Assembly (NCBI GenBank): GCA_963680875.1 | Contig: OY804589.1 | Coordinates: 30,234,962 to 30,298,961, forward strand | Direction: 5' to 3' | Source: Bathymodiolus brooksi | Taxonomy: Eukaryota > Mollusca > Bivalvia > Mytilida > Modiolidae | Length of the DNA: 64,000 nt | Shown here: positions 1 through 10,920 of the stretch, in pieces | How the letters are laid out: every line of letters begins with the position of its first letter | How positions within the stretch are numbered: position 1 is the first letter of the stretch | Notes under the pieces: generated by a model | What the model was told of the DNA's origin: nothing | Database searches by the model: none | The model's input: only the letters and a program-made list of their open reading frames with translations | Made by a program: the position numbers and the translations under genes

Positions 1-540
1 AGAACATCCTTAGGACCAACTGATCTATAAACAGAACAACCCTTGGACCAACTGCTCTATTAACAGAACAACCTTAGGACCAACTGATTTATAAACATAA
101 CCACCTTAGGACCAACTGATCCATAAACAGAACCACCTTAGGACCAATTGATCTATAAACAGAACCATCCTAGTATCAACTGATCTATAAACAGAACCAC
201 CTTAGGACTAACTGATCTATAAACAGAACCACCTTAGGACCAACTGATCTATAAACAGAACCGCCTTAGGACCAACTGATCTATAAACAGAACCGCCTTA
301 GGACCAACTGATCTATAAACAGAACCATCTTAGGATCAACTGATCTATAAACAGAACCACCTTAGGATCAGCTGATCTATAAACATAACCACCTTAGGAC
401 CAACTTATCTATAAACAGAACCACCTTAGGATCAACCGATCAATAAACAGAACCACCTTAGGACCAACCGATCTATAAACAGAACCACCTTATGACCAGA
501 TGAACGATAAACAGAACCACACTAGGACAAACTTATCTAT
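1..540. repeat. 32-bp tandem repeat (minisatellite)
   Basis: About 16 head-to-tail copies of a 32-bp unit built on AACCACCTTAGGACC followed by AACTGATCTATAAACAG. Successive GATCTATAAACAG motifs fall 32 bp apart (for example at 246 and 278). Copies differ by point changes and decay towards 540. The array runs off the left window edge, so its true length is unknown. No coding sense is evident. Confidence 0.93.
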
Positions 541-870
541 TCTGATACAGGTGTTCAGTTTAAGCACGTTAAATTAACAAAGATCTATTCTGATACATGC
601 AAAAAGTGGTGTGTACACAGATAGAAAAACACAGTATTTATCATTCGGACATTGACAAATTTATCACAGGTCTAGCATTATCAAACTGTATGGGAAGTAT
701 TAACACTTAGAAAGAGAAATACAATAGAAAAGAGATATATAAATGAGTTACTATATGATATATATCTGTCTTTTGGTGTATCTGGTGGAACTACAAGACC
801 CCAAACTATGATATAACCTTTAACCTTATGTATCTAAGTCACGAGTATCACTTTCTACAATAAATGTATA
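541..870 (+). other. Decayed 'exon-like' block, copy 0
   Basis: Diverged copy of the block seen before gene copies 2, 4 and 5 (13.7, 34.0 and 52.1 kb). It has GTGTGTACACAGATAG, a TATTTATCATTCGG stretch, TTTATCACAGGTCTA and, near 780, GTATCTGGTGGAACTA, which in one frame reads IWWNYKTPNYDI. The peptide-like segments recur in better-kept copies, but here no open frame links them. Treated as a remnant. Confidence 0.5.
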
Positions 871-1395
871 GGGTCGACACATGTATGTTGGTGTTAACAT
901 AAGATTGCATAAATAAGGACACGAACAAGTTGAAATAAGGAAAAAGAGATGAAATAATAAAGAAATAAATAAATTTTATTGAAAATAAATATGTAAACAG
1001 AAAGTAAAGAAAAGTGGGGAGGGTAATTCCGTGCCACGAGCGCCTGTGGTCGACACATGTAAGTTTCTGTGAACATATAAAATTGCATTAATATGGACAT
1101 GAGCAAGTTAAAATAAGGAAAAAGAGTTGAAATAATAAAGAAATAAAGACATTTTATTGAAAATAAATATTTAAACAGAAAGTAAAAAAAGGGGGGAGGA
1201 TAATTTCGTGCCACGAATGCCTGTGGTCGACACATTTAAGTTGCTGTTAACATAAGATTGTATGAATATGGACATGGAGAAGCTTAAATAAGGAAAAATA
1301 AATGAAATAATAAAGAAATAAAGAAATGTTATTGAAAATAAATATGTAAAGCAAAAAGAAAAAAAAAGGGGTCGATAATTCCGTGCTACGATTGG
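871..1395. repeat. Three tandem copies of a ~176-bp repeat
   Basis: The motif GGTCGACACAT recurs near 872, 1048 and 1225, followed each time by AACATAAGATTGCAT-like sequence, GAAATAATAAAGAAATAAA, ATTGAAAATAAATAT and a G-rich stretch ending TAATTCCGTGCCACGA. A fourth, lone and more diverged copy lies near 12,830-12,970. The open frames across it on the minus strand are by-products of the repeat. Confidence 0.85.
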
Positions 1396-2170
1396 GTCGT
1401 AAATAATGTTGATATATCAGGAGGTCATATTCCGACAAGTCCATACACCTTTTTTTATTGCCAAGACAAATCCTTTTATCTTTTTGTTATAAATAATAAT
1501 AAGGTGCAAAATTACTGAGTTGGCGTTAAACAACAATCACTCACTCACTGAATACATCAAATTGGTGGGAGGGGATAATTTAATGATAAGGTGCAACAGT
1601 GATCTATGTATGATTCTTTTAATTCAATTTAATGAATAGGTCACCAAGAACTGAATAATATATCAATGAATATAGTTTCGTACTATATATTATTGGGTAT
1701 GGTTCTTATATTGAGGGCGTTTTTAAACTCCAGCGGCACCACCGTATCCAATCTTACACACAATAACCTTCTCCCCCATCCAAAGATCGACGATTAGCTA
1801 TTGTTCCTGATTCATAAGCTCCGTGCTCATATACATTATATTCAAGGACAATGTACGTATGTCTTATGCACAAAGAAAAAGGTTAGGCACCCCCATTTTT
1901 TCTTAAATGACATATGATGCGACAAGTAATCAAGAGATTACTGACCAGATAATCTCAAGAACGCTACGTGACTTGTTAGGACATTACATTGGCTGTAAGA
2001 AACTACAACAAAAATCAAGAAAAATGTTAATTTAATGAATATTTAATCACAATATCACAAGGCCAGTTTCTGCAGTAAACATGTCCATTTTAAGCATTGA
2101 CCTTCACAGTTCAAAAAGCACGATGAAATTGTTATTTCACTTTGAAAACGTCACTTATGAAACACTTGGC
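1396..2170. other. No gene seen; one SINE tail
   Basis: AT-rich sequence without a convincing gene. At 1497-1560 there is the 3' end of the local SINE family (ACTGAGTTGGCGTTAAACAA followed by CAATCACTCACTCACTG). Nothing else recognisable. Confidence 0.6.
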
Positions 2171-2182
2171 GACATCTATTGT

Positions 2183-3075
2183 TCAAAGTTCAGTTCCGGT
2201 GTATCCCGCACGTGCTTGGATGACGGCCTCAACACTGCGTCTCATCTCTCCAGTTAGACGTCGGATGTCTTGTTGTGATAGCTTGTGACATTCCCGATAC
2301 AATGCTGCTTCCAAATGACGAATGTTTTGCAGAGGAGGCACCCGAGCCTGACTACGACGGCCTAGCATGTCCCAACTATGCGCTATGGGATTCAAATCCG
2401 GGCTCATGGCTGGCCAAGGAACAGAAGTCACGGCTTTGCTTTGGAGATAGGCCGTTACTGCTCTTGAACGACGAGGCCTGGCGATGTCATCCATATACAC
2501 AGGCCTTGTCGCTAGTTGGTGGTTGTCGAAATGGGGGACAACAACTGGTTGCAAGACGTCTCTGATGTACTGATCACCAGTTAGGTTGCCTTGTATGTTG
2601 ACTAAATCCAGCTGGAAGTCATGAGAGATACACCCCCAAACAATTAAGGTATTTTTGGTTGGATGATCATTGGGGTATAGACTGAATTTTTGTGTCTCCA
2701 AAAACTCATCCGGCAGTCGGTTACATGAAGCAGAAACCTGCTCCCGTCTGACCAATGGATGTTGCGCCATGTCCTTAAATTCCAACCACATCGTGCTAAG
2801 CACCATGCCTAACGTGTTTGCCGATGTCGGTCTGCCAACAGTGGACGTTTAATGATTCTCCTTGACTTACGTCCCGCTGATTTCAGACAGTTTCTAACTG
2901 TTTTTGTTGACACACGTATATTGGGCAGTCAGTGTTGTTTGAGTACGGGACTGGTTGCGAATGGCATCTGTCTAACCAAACGCTGTAATGCCCTATCCTC
3001 ACGATGAGATGTTACCCGCGGTCTGCCGGATCTTGGCAAGTCTTTCTCATTGTTGGTGTGTGTGTGTTTTCTCAC
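2183..3075 (-). pseudogene. Tc1-like DDE transposase pseudogene
   Basis: Read on the minus strand, 3075-2810 carries a decayed N-terminal half that includes an RSGRPRVTSHREDRALQ helix-turn-helix stretch interrupted by stops. 2806-2183 is an open 207-residue C-terminal half with the Tc1/DDE_3 landmarks VWGCISHDF, YMDDIARPRRSR and SPDLNPIAHSWDML. In this family the third catalytic acidic residue sits in the NPIEH motif; here it is alanine (NPIAH), and the usual His of ARPH is Arg. Together with the broken N-terminus this implies an inactive element. Terminal inverted repeats were not found by eye, so the element's limits are not defined. Confidence 0.85.
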
Positions 3076-3360
3076 CAGTCGGCTGACTACAGTATAAATG
3101 TTTTATAACACCGGACTTAAATACTTAAATTCGGAGAGTGAACATACTGAATTTTGCGTAATGTGTGAGAGACATGGTTCACATGCATGACTAGTCGATA
3201 TTAGACATAACGGTCACACCTGTGTGAGCACATCTTTTTAATGGAACATTGTTCTTGCTATGATCAATATAGGTATTAGAATCTAAACTTAGCGTAGCTT
3301 ATTATGTTTTAATATATCAGAGGGTGCTTAGCTGTTTTTTTTGTGTATATATATAGACGT

Positions 3361-3642
3361 CCACATATAGGTACAGTTAGTAATATCTAGTAATGGCCAA
3401 ATATCTTATGTTAACACAGTTCTCTATGGAGGATTTTTTGTCAGACTTATACTAAAATCATGCAAACGGTCATTCTTTTAATTGTAAACTTGATTTAAAG
3501 TAATATAAATAAGCATTGCAACTGTTTAAGTTTGAGAATCAAATGGGTTGGCAACGTCGAATGAAACAGTATTTCAAGATAGCTGTTCTTTTACACATAC
3601 ATTAATATTTCCAATAGTTTATGTACGAAGTTTTCTTTTCAG
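3361..3642 (+). promoter_or_regulatory. Upstream block of gene copy 1 (promoter/5' leader, splice acceptor)
   Basis: This stretch is shared with the regions before the other four gene copies. It contains ACAGTTAGTAATATCTAGTAATGGCCAAA, TTAACACAGTTCTCTATGGAGG, a TATA-like ATAAATAAGCATTGCAACTG near 3510, and a pyrimidine-rich TTTTCTTTTCAG ending at 3642 that looks like a 3' splice site eleven bases before the ATG. Promoter and intron are inferred from conservation and motifs, not shown. Confidence 0.5.
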
Positions 3643-3652
3643 AAACCTTGAC

Positions 3653-5346
3653 ATGGCAACAGCAACAACACAATGTTGCAGCATCTGTGATCATGACAAT
3701 GAATCTAAATTGGCGGCCACCTGGTGTCCGAAATGTGAGGATCTCCTGCGTACCAACTGTGACAGGCACCATGCCAAATCTTCATCAAGCAAAAAACACA
3801 TCGTAATTTCCATGGAAAATTACCAGAAATTACCCATTTATATTCTATCTATAAAGAACAGATGCACCAAACATGACAATAAGTACGAATTCTACTGCTC
3901 GATTCATGGCGACCCTTGCTGCGTTATGTGCACAAGAGATGATCATCGCCATTGCCAGGAATTACGTCCCATTCTTGAGGTTACGGAAAATGCAAAATCA
4001 TCGACGGCCATTGTGCACATAGAAAGAGATCTCAAAGACATCGATGCTGCATTTGAAAAAATAAAGTCAGATATCACAAATAATATTTCTGATATTGACA
4101 AACAAAAAAGAAAAGTTTGTCTGATATTTCAGACATGCGCAAATTACTTAACGAACATTTAGATAAAATTGAAAAACAAACAGTTGAAGAGATGGTGTCA
4201 GAATAACAACATTTACAAGTGGAATTAAAGAAAGTATTGGTTGCCATGGAAACCAAAAGAACTGACTTTGATAATATTCGGCAAGATGTTAATAAGGTAA
4301 AGAAATATGCTACTGACCTGCAGACGTTCATAGGAGTGAACGAAATTACCAGTGTTGTGGACGGAGAGGTTAAGAAACAGAAAGGGGCATTTAATTATGA
4401 CCTTTTTGAACTGAAACTTGACTTTTTATCAGAATTGGAATCTTTTGTGAAAGAAGTTCCTAAATTTGGTGTTGTATCTGTTACAAAAAAGCATTGTAGT
4501 ACCAGTCTTGTAAAAGAAGCTGAATTGCAAGTGCAAATTCTAGAGGAAATCAAACTGGCTGTTACACCAAAACTCACAAGAAAGGCGAATGTCGACTTTC
4601 ATCCTAAGGTTAAGGGGCGTGTCTGTATACACGGTTCTGACATATTACCGGATGGCAAACTTGTATTCGCTGAAACAGAAGGCAAACGGTTGTTGATGTT
4701 TTCTAATAACGGATATTACGAAAAAGACATTGTCCGGTTTTCAGGTAGGCCGTTTGAGGTTTCATACACAGGAGAAAACATCGTAGCTGTTACAATTTGG
4801 GACAACCATGAAGTCGTATTTGTAAACGTCATTACAAACACCATCACAAACACGATAGATATTGGCTATCTATGTTATGGAACCGATTTCAACATGAATC
4901 GTCTAGCTATTCGAGTAATGCAGCCACCTACATCAAGTCACATTGTATATTTAGATCCTAAAGGTAAATTGATTGATCGAGTCAATATTTATGGTATGAA
5001 CTCCACAAACATATCATTACGTGATGATACCATTAACTCTACGGACAGTGTTACCAATACGATTTACTGTTATACATTAACAGGACAACAGATATGGACC
5101 TTCAAAGACCACAACGCCTTACGAGAACCAAGGGGAATTGCCTTAGATAGAAATAGGAACGTCTATGTGGCTGGTTATGAAACAAACAACGTTGTTGTAC
5201 TTTCACCTGAAGGTAAAAACTGCAGACAAATCTAAACCAACAGTGATGGATTGGATAAACCGTATTCATTACGTATCAACATTGACCGTAGTGAGCTACT
5301 GGTATGCAATGAGAATGGTTTAGCATTTCTTTTCTCTCTACATTAA
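3653..5346 (+). pseudogene. B-box/coiled-coil/NHL (TRIM-like) gene copy 1, broken
   Basis: The start (MATATTQCCSICDHDNES) matches the intact copy at 54,730. B-box 1 cysteines, the second B-box (NRCTKHDNKYEFYC, then CCVMC), the coiled coil and the NHL-like C-terminal half (RGIALDRNRNVYVAG) are all present but not in one frame. Compared with the intact copy there are three lesions: loss of one base at about 4114 in AGAAAAGTTTG, a TAA at 4204-4206 (GTGTCAGAATAA where the other copies read AAAGAA), and loss of one base at about 5231 giving TAA at 5233-5235. The natural stop would be 5344-5346. One cysteine of the first B-box is also changed (TNCDRHH preceded by LLRT). This is the oldest-looking copy together with copy 2 and is followed by the family 3' UTR. 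Confidence 0.93.
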
Positions 5347-5471
5347 GTGTAAGCTGTTATACTGGACGTTATCAATGTTCACATAAAACTAGTACAACTT
5401 ATTGTAGTATAGGTGTAAAAGTATTGTACTTTGTAGTGAATATTTGACAGTGATGTCGTTGAGAAGTTATT

Positions 5472-5514
5472 AATAAAACTAAGGTTCTCATCGCTCAGGA
5501 AAAGTTAACCTTAG
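5472..5514 (+). terminator. Poly(A) signal and inverted repeat, copy 1
   Basis: AATAAA at 5472-5477 is followed at once by CTAAGGTT (5479-5486) and its exact reverse complement AACCTTAG (5507-5514). The same arrangement follows copies 3, 4 and 5. A 3'-end processing role is inferred from AATAAA; the hairpin's role is unknown. Confidence 0.6.
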
Positions 5515-5599
5515 ACGATTTCGGCTATCCTGTTTATGCCCTTTGGGTTTATTTCTCCCAAACCTTTTAAATAACAATTATTTGGGGTTGCAATCGTTT

Positions 5600-6025
5600 G
5601 ATTTTTTTGGGTACATGATGAAGTTTATTCCAGAAACGCGCCGTGCGCACTAAAATGGATAACTACATGTTTATCATTTATAAATATAGTACTTGTGTAT
5701 AATGAGAGCTTATATAGAATATGTGTATGACAACTTATATAGAACTTGTGCATAATGAGAACAATATGTTTGTCTTATTTCTAACTGCATATTTATTTGA
5801 ACAAATTCTTTTATATATCTAAGGTGAAGGTCATTTTATGAAACTTGAATGAGAGGGTGAGATTTTTGGAAATTCTGAAACAAAATGGGAAAGTACTCTG
5901 GACGTCTCTTAGCACCATCGGTTCTTAAAGAATATTTCAGCATGATATAGCAACATCTTTGCAACTAAATGAATTGGCCAGTCTAGTTGAAATTAGACAT
6001 CATCATCGTATCACTAAAATAAAGC
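5600..6025. other. Unit spacer after copy 1, no gene seen
   Basis: Contains GATGAAGTTTATTCCAGAAACGCGCC and several ACTTATATAGAACTTGTG-type phrases shared with the sequence after copy 4 (38,350-38,600). This shows that copy 1 belongs to an older version of the same duplicated unit. No coding region is evident. Confidence 0.55.
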
Positions 6026-6510
6026 AAGAAGAGTTTGAAGATATCCAAGGGGTAATCAGAATCCGTTAATCGAAGGACAGGCAACACAATGACTAAAATA
6101 ATAAGGACAAACACCAATCTCCAAAACAATACACAGAATAGTAAATATCGAGACACACGAACTCCACTAAGAACCAGGGATGAGATCATGTGCTCCGAAA
6201 GAGTAAGAAGTGCCTGCTCCACTAGTGGCACCCATCGTTTTCTCTAGATACAGATACAGTAATAAGTCATGAATGAGGAATGGACCGGAACGTACATACG
6301 ACAAATGAACATATCCATGGTAATTTGTAATATAGATGTTCCGTAACGGCTAACCAAGTCGTCGTTCCGACCAAAAGACTTTCGAAGTGATTACTTCAAC
6401 TTGATCAATAGAAACCCTTGGTTCCGTAGCTTCTTTGTTAGCAGCAACCCTCTGTCAAGAAAACCCTGAGAGGAATCACAAGCTCTCGAATTTTGGATCA
6501 ATTGAGAGAG
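6026..6510 (-). mobile_element. RT-element 3' end, minus strand (C-terminal RT fragment plus 3' tail)
   Basis: Reading leftward from 6510, the minus strand gives decayed pieces of the RT C-terminus (SRACDSSQGFLDRG-like and GRNDDLVSRYG-like), then the family 3' region with CACTAGTGGAGCAGG, TGTAGATCATTG-type sequence and the end GGATATCTTCAAACTC near 6030. The same arrangement is repeated at 21.9, 39.3 and 57.2 kb, always between a B-box gene and 55-bp repeats. Confidence 0.7.
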
Positions 6511-6514
6511 AAAA

Positions 6515-6705
6515 AATAAAGTGGTTGAAAGAGGGTATCAATGGATGGGATGTCCTGTTTATAAAAACAATCAATCACATGGTTGAAAAAGAGGGCACCT
6601 ATGGTTGGAATGTCCTCTTTGTAAACAATAAGTCAAGTGGTTAAAATGGTGTACCTATGGATGGGATGTGCTGTTTACAAACAATGAATCGACTGGTAAA
6701 ATAGG
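6515..6705. repeat. 55-bp tandem repeat (short array)
   Basis: About three copies of a unit built on CACGTGGTTAAAA, GGTACCTATGGATGGGATGT, CCTGTTTACAAACAATGAAT. Larger arrays of the same unit are at 22.4-23.0, 39.8-40.5 and 57.6-58.4 kb. Confidence 0.8.
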
Positions 6706-6724
6706 TCACTGAAAGATGCCAATG

Positions 6725-7655
6725 AAAGTTTGAAGATGCTAAAGGGTGGAATCAGAAGCTGTAAGTCAATCGAAAAATGACAACCTCTGCAAGGTCAAAA
6801 GAATAATGTCAAAAGAACAAACAATGATCTACAAAACACTACACAGAAAACTTAAGACCGAGAAATATTAACCCAACTAAAACCCGAGGAAGAATTCTGG
6901 AAGGGTAGTCAGTTCCTGCTCCATATGTACCACCCGTTGTGTTATTCTTGTTACAAACCCGGTGATAAGACATGAATGTGGAAATAACCTATTTATGATA
7001 ACGACGAACGGAACATTTCCGTGGTCATTTGTCACAGTTATATTTCAACATGCAGGTGCTCCTGGAATGCATCTATATACAAACGGAAAGTTCACAACGA
7101 GAAAATTGAAATCATCACTTGTGTCGTAATGTTTCGTTCTTAGCAGAACCTTACTGTCGATCTCGAGGTGTAGGTTAAGCTATGAAGCAGACCTAGCTGT
7201 ATATGTGATATCCATTATTTCAAGCTCAATGGGATAGATGCAATCACCAAAATTACCAAGCTTAGTATTATGCATTTAAAGGACATCATCTATATCGCGG
7301 AACGTGAATTCAAAAAATTGGTCTAGCTTCTTTTCGTTTTTATTGAGAAGCCCATGCATACAATCTGCTTGCTATGAATAAAGGAACAAATAGGCGAAAA
7401 GAAGTGCACAGTTAGTACACATAGGTATGCTGACCCTCTGTGGGAATACATGCCCACCAATCATAGCAAATTTGTTGTCAAGCAATAACTCGAAAATTTG
7501 AATGATATCAGTTTCTGACAACATTTTGCTAGAATCAGAGTAGTTTTCTACGAAGTAGTCTTTGTTTCACCCTACAACATGGTATTTGCATCTGCGTAGA
7601 TCATTATATTTCATGAAACACAATTGAACTTATTCTTTTAATATGTCTCTTAATT
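6725..7655 (-). pseudogene. Reverse transcriptase pseudogene with 3' tail
   Basis: The minus strand from 7655 to 7036 translates in pieces to an RT domain: FMKYNDLRRCKYHVVG, KDYFVENYSDSSKMLSETDI, then GGHVFPQRVSIPMCTNC and LFLYS, then FTFRDIDDVL (the YxDD box region, here DIDD), LGNFGDCIYPIELEI and KHYDTSDDFNFLVVNFPF. Several in-frame stops break it. At about 7040 there is an internal deletion that jumps from the RT C-terminus to the 3' tail (6725-7036, CATATGGAGCAGGAACTG then TTTAGCATCTTCAAAC). Motif order fits the RT family whose fragments recur all over this window; whether it belongs to a LINE or Penelope-like clade I cannot say from these pieces. Inactive. Confidence 0.82.
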
Positions 7656-7689
7656 TTGATTGGCGAATAGCTGTGTAGATTTGAGTTGA

Positions 7690-7920
7690 TTTTATTGTGT
7701 TTAACTCCACTTTCAGCAATATTTTAACTATATCAAGCCGACCAGATTTAGAGGTGGAAGAAGCCGGAATACTCGGAGAGAACCACCGACCATAGGCAAG
7801 CAACTAGCAACTGGTAAACTTTATCACTTGCGGCTGAGAGTCAAGCACCCCCTTTTTGTATTTGCAAAACCGGGCGCGAATCCTACCACTTAATTCATTG
7901 AGCCACCTGGGTCCTCAGTT
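7690..7920 (+). mobile_element. SINE-like element of the GCCGGAGTACCCGG family, diverged
   Basis: GTTTAACTCCACTTTCAGCAATATTTTAAC is followed by GGAAGAAGCCGGAATACTCGG, AGAGAACCACCGACC and a sequence ending in CGAATCC near a GAGCCACCTGGG end. A second, better-kept copy follows at 8125. Confidence 0.6.
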
Positions 7921-8124
7921 GTGTAGACCGTAGAGTAATCACCCAAAAAAATATGAACTTGAAAATATACATGGGAAATAATGATAATATAAGAAATAAT
8001 TTTGACTAAGAACAAAATATATATTACATTAATTAAATATAATGTGAAACATGACAGTACTACTGTCTCGTAGAAAGTGAAATAAAGGTGATATTAAAAA
8101 AAACACCGCTAATACAAATGTTGC

Positions 8125-8330
8125 TCGCTATGCTTTGGCTTGACTTAGGTTTATGGTGTTTAACGCCACATTCAACAATTCTATTGGTGGAGGAAGCCGG
8201 AGTACCCGGAGAAAACCACCGACATACCGAAAGTCACTCACAAACTTTATCACATATATTATATAGAATACACCTCGGGGTTCGAACTCACAACGTTAGT
8301 GGTGATATGCACTGATTACATGGGTAGCTT
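8125..8330 (+). mobile_element. SINE-like element of the GCCGGAGTACCCGG family
   Basis: Contains GGTGTTTAACGCCACATTCAAC, GGAGGAAGCCGGAGTACCCG, GAGAAAACCACCGACATACC and GGTTCGAACTCACAACG. I know this arrangement as an abundant dispersed repeat in bivalves. The open frame across it has no independent support. Confidence 0.65.
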
Positions 8331-8344
8331 CGTCACAAAAAATA

Positions 8345-9330
8345 CACGATCAAAATATGTATTGACTGTCATTGTACTGATTGTTGAACCTTTTGAGTTC
8401 AATAACCTACAATTCTTGTCCCAAAATGACAATTCATTCAAAGCATCTTGTGTTGATACTACACGTCCTTGCCAACTGGCTTTCCATCAAACGCAATCAT
8501 ACACAAATCTAGGACTTTGACGTACTGTGTCACCAAACACTGCGTACATAGAGATAAGATGACCTACAGTACTGGCCAAAAGTCTAACTCGAAACAAAAC
8601 TTTGCCTTTATTGACTTGGCACAGGGCGTAAACTAAGCATTTTTCAAGCTTCTGAATCCTATCTTCTTTGACAAAAATAAGATCATATTCAGTATCCCAT
8701 GCATAGTGCAGCCAATCTCAATTCTGACAAGGCGACTAGGGATATTTGTCATGAACAATTAAAAAACCCAAATTTTACAATTGGTCATTCACCTCTCTAC
8801 TGCTTTTAACAGCTGTATCATGATCATTTTCTCCCGCTAGATTATCGTCTAAAACCATAACGATTATTTTGCCTTTAGACCTGAAATCTTTGACAACCTC
8901 TCTCAAATCCTTTAAAAACTAGAACCTGCTGTATATATACCAAACGGGAGAACTGGGAATACGAAATATCCTTCAAAAACCCATGCAAAATCTTAATATT
9001 GTTGATGTTCTTCGAAAATCACAATATGATGGTACGCAGATTTTAAGTCAGGGCTGAAAATAAAATCACCTACATCAAACATTTCTCTAGCAACTTTACC
9101 ATCTCCATATTTAAATCTAAATCTATGTAAGTGAGGGTTAATGTGTCTACAATCAAGTACTAATCGAGGTTTACTCGATTTGCTATACACTACCGTAAGC
9201 GGATTAACTATTAACGGTTATGTAGATACTTACTTGATGCATCCTTTGTTCAGTAAATTAGTAATTTGAGAAGCAACACAATATTTTTTCTTAAGTGATG
9301 ATTTATTGCTATTAATGTAGATTTGTTCTG
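8345..9330 (-). pseudogene. DIRS/tyrosine-recombinase-type RT-RNase H pseudogene
   Basis: On the minus strand an RT domain can be followed through several frames: VVYSKSSKPRLVLDCRHINPH, KYGDGKVAREMFDVGDFIF, DLKSAYHHIVIFEEHQQY (9190-8993), then FEGYFVFPVLPFG, SKISGLKAK, IGCTMHGILNMILF, KIGFRSLKNA, FTPCAKSIKAKF and ALNELSFWDKNCRLLNSKG (to about 8400). The order LVLDxRHxN, DLKSxYHH, LPFG, then an RNase H-side FWxxNxRxLN stretch is the one I associate with DIRS-like elements. Many stops and at least three frame changes. The canonical catalytic box between LPFG and the later motifs reads poorly, so it is dead. A gag-like fragment upstream (9665-9860) probably belongs to the same element. Confidence 0.75.
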
Positions 9331-9664
9331 GTTCTGTTTTAAGCGATATGTATAATGTTGTAACCATTCTCAACGATATGTAATATGTATTAAATATGTG
9401 CAGTCAATCTCCATTCATTTAACCAACCTCCTACAGGTGTCATTACATATTTGTGTACTTCAATTGTATTGTTAACAAGCTGATCAACCTTGACGGTTTT
9501 GCTTTGTGATATATCTTCTCATTGAAAAGACCTGCATGACAATTTAAAAACTTTGGCAATGGATAAATTGATTTATATTTTAGCCGTATTTATCTGACTT
9601 TTATCTATATTGATCCCAGTATTAAAGGATGACAAAAAGGTATTTATCTCTGATTTTTTTAGAA

Positions 9665-9860
9665 GCTGGACAGCTATCGCCCCAGTGGCCTCTCTTTCCA
9701 TATGTAAATCACCTTCTGTGTGTTCATATCCGAATTCCCTAGAATAGAACGAGCCTCCTTCACATTAGATATAACTTCAGCACTGTGTTTGTACTGATTT
9801 TCGTTTCCTTTCCGTTGAAAATGACAATTTTCGGTGACACTTTCTTGTATTTTAGACATC
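9665..9860 (-). pseudogene. Gag-like/ORF1 fragment of the same DIRS-like element
   Basis: A 61-residue minus-strand frame contains FQRKGNENQYKHSAEV and ends KVIYIWKERPLGR. FxRKGNxxQYxF near the start of a helical region is what I recall upstream of the RT in this type of mollusc retroelement. It lies the right way round and 300-500 bp upstream of the RT pseudogene. Assignment is by resemblance only. Confidence 0.5.
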
Positions 9861-10088
9861 TGCGCATCCGAAATGTCTTTCTGCTATTGTTGAATATTCG
9901 ATTAAAATATATTCAGCATGGAAACGATCAAAGCAGCCATGCTGTTCTATTAATCCCGTTTAGTATTCGAAACGGCTATTTCAACTTCATGCGCGATAGC
10001 ATTTCGTATTGGTGAATTTAACACGATAACCATCTTGACCGTACGACTGTCTGGTAGAAAGTGGAATATGAGTGATATTCAAAAATCA

Positions 10089-10583
10089 CAGTGGCGTAGC
10101 TTCCATTGAGGCAACCGAGGCAGTTGCCTCGTAGATAAAAAAAAAATTAATATAAATTGTTCCAATAACATCTTTATTACTTAATAAGCATAACAATGTA
10201 ACGTTGTTGTTGACCAGTAATCAATGAATCCTGTTAAAACGATAGGAATTGGCACAGGAGTAGTTTAATATGTGAAGAACAAATATATTCAATAAACATG
10301 ACACTACCAAAATGGTTTATCACTAATTTTGATGTTGCATTCAATGACTAGGCACTCCTTTAAGATGTGTAGTTTCATGTCATCTGTTCAAGCGTGTTTC
10401 CTTTTTCTTTTTTTTTAAACATGCTCAGTGGTGATGCATAGGCAATGACTACTTTTCTTTAAAAGAAAAAAAAAAGGTTTTCCTTACTTAAAATGACGGT
10501 AGTTTCTCGGATTTGTGTTTCTGTGATGGGGGACGGGGAGAGACCCTTGCCTCTGTAATATTTGACCACAAGCTACGCCCGTG
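10089..10583. mobile_element. Non-autonomous hAT-like element
   Basis: Starts CAGTGGCGTAGCTTCC and ends ACAAGCTACGCCCGTG, imperfect terminal inverted repeats with the CAGTGGCGTAGC ends typical of hAT elements. The 495-bp interior is AT-rich and has no transposase frame. An exact 8-bp target duplication is not visible; both flanks contain AATCA. Confidence 0.72.
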
Positions 10584-10920
10584 AATCACGTGACAATTGA
10601 ATCAAACTCACCGTTAATACAAATGTTTCCCGTTATACCTTTTACAGCAGGAATATTTAAATATAGAGATATATCGTGCCATTATCTGTTTGTTAGGGTG
10701 TGCCTCAAAAAATTGACGTGTCGAGATATCAAAATAAAAGCAGAAATTGCGGCAAGCCAATTTTGTCTCACACATAAAGACAACAACAGACAGCTTTAAA
10801 TACAAACCCTGATATCTATATATATTTTCGCATATATACAAATAAATAAGAGGTCAACAAGAGAACATGAGGAGGTGTCTTGAATGTACATGCGTCATCT
10901 TTCAAAATAAGACCAACTGT
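10584..10920. other. No gene seen
   Basis: AT-rich sequence with two overlapping short open frames on opposite strands and no domain, repeat or signal that I recognise. Confidence 0.5.

Noticed and set aside
4074..4331. Minus-strand frames opposite the B-box genes (also at 17.4, 19.5, 36.6, 55.0 and 56.1 kb)
   Set aside because: Mirror frames of the coiled-coil and NHL coding strands; they recur in every copy and carry no motif.
8088..8520. Plus-strand frames at 8.1-8.5 kb
   Set aside because: The first runs through a SINE-like element; the second is antisense to the DIRS-like RT pseudogene.
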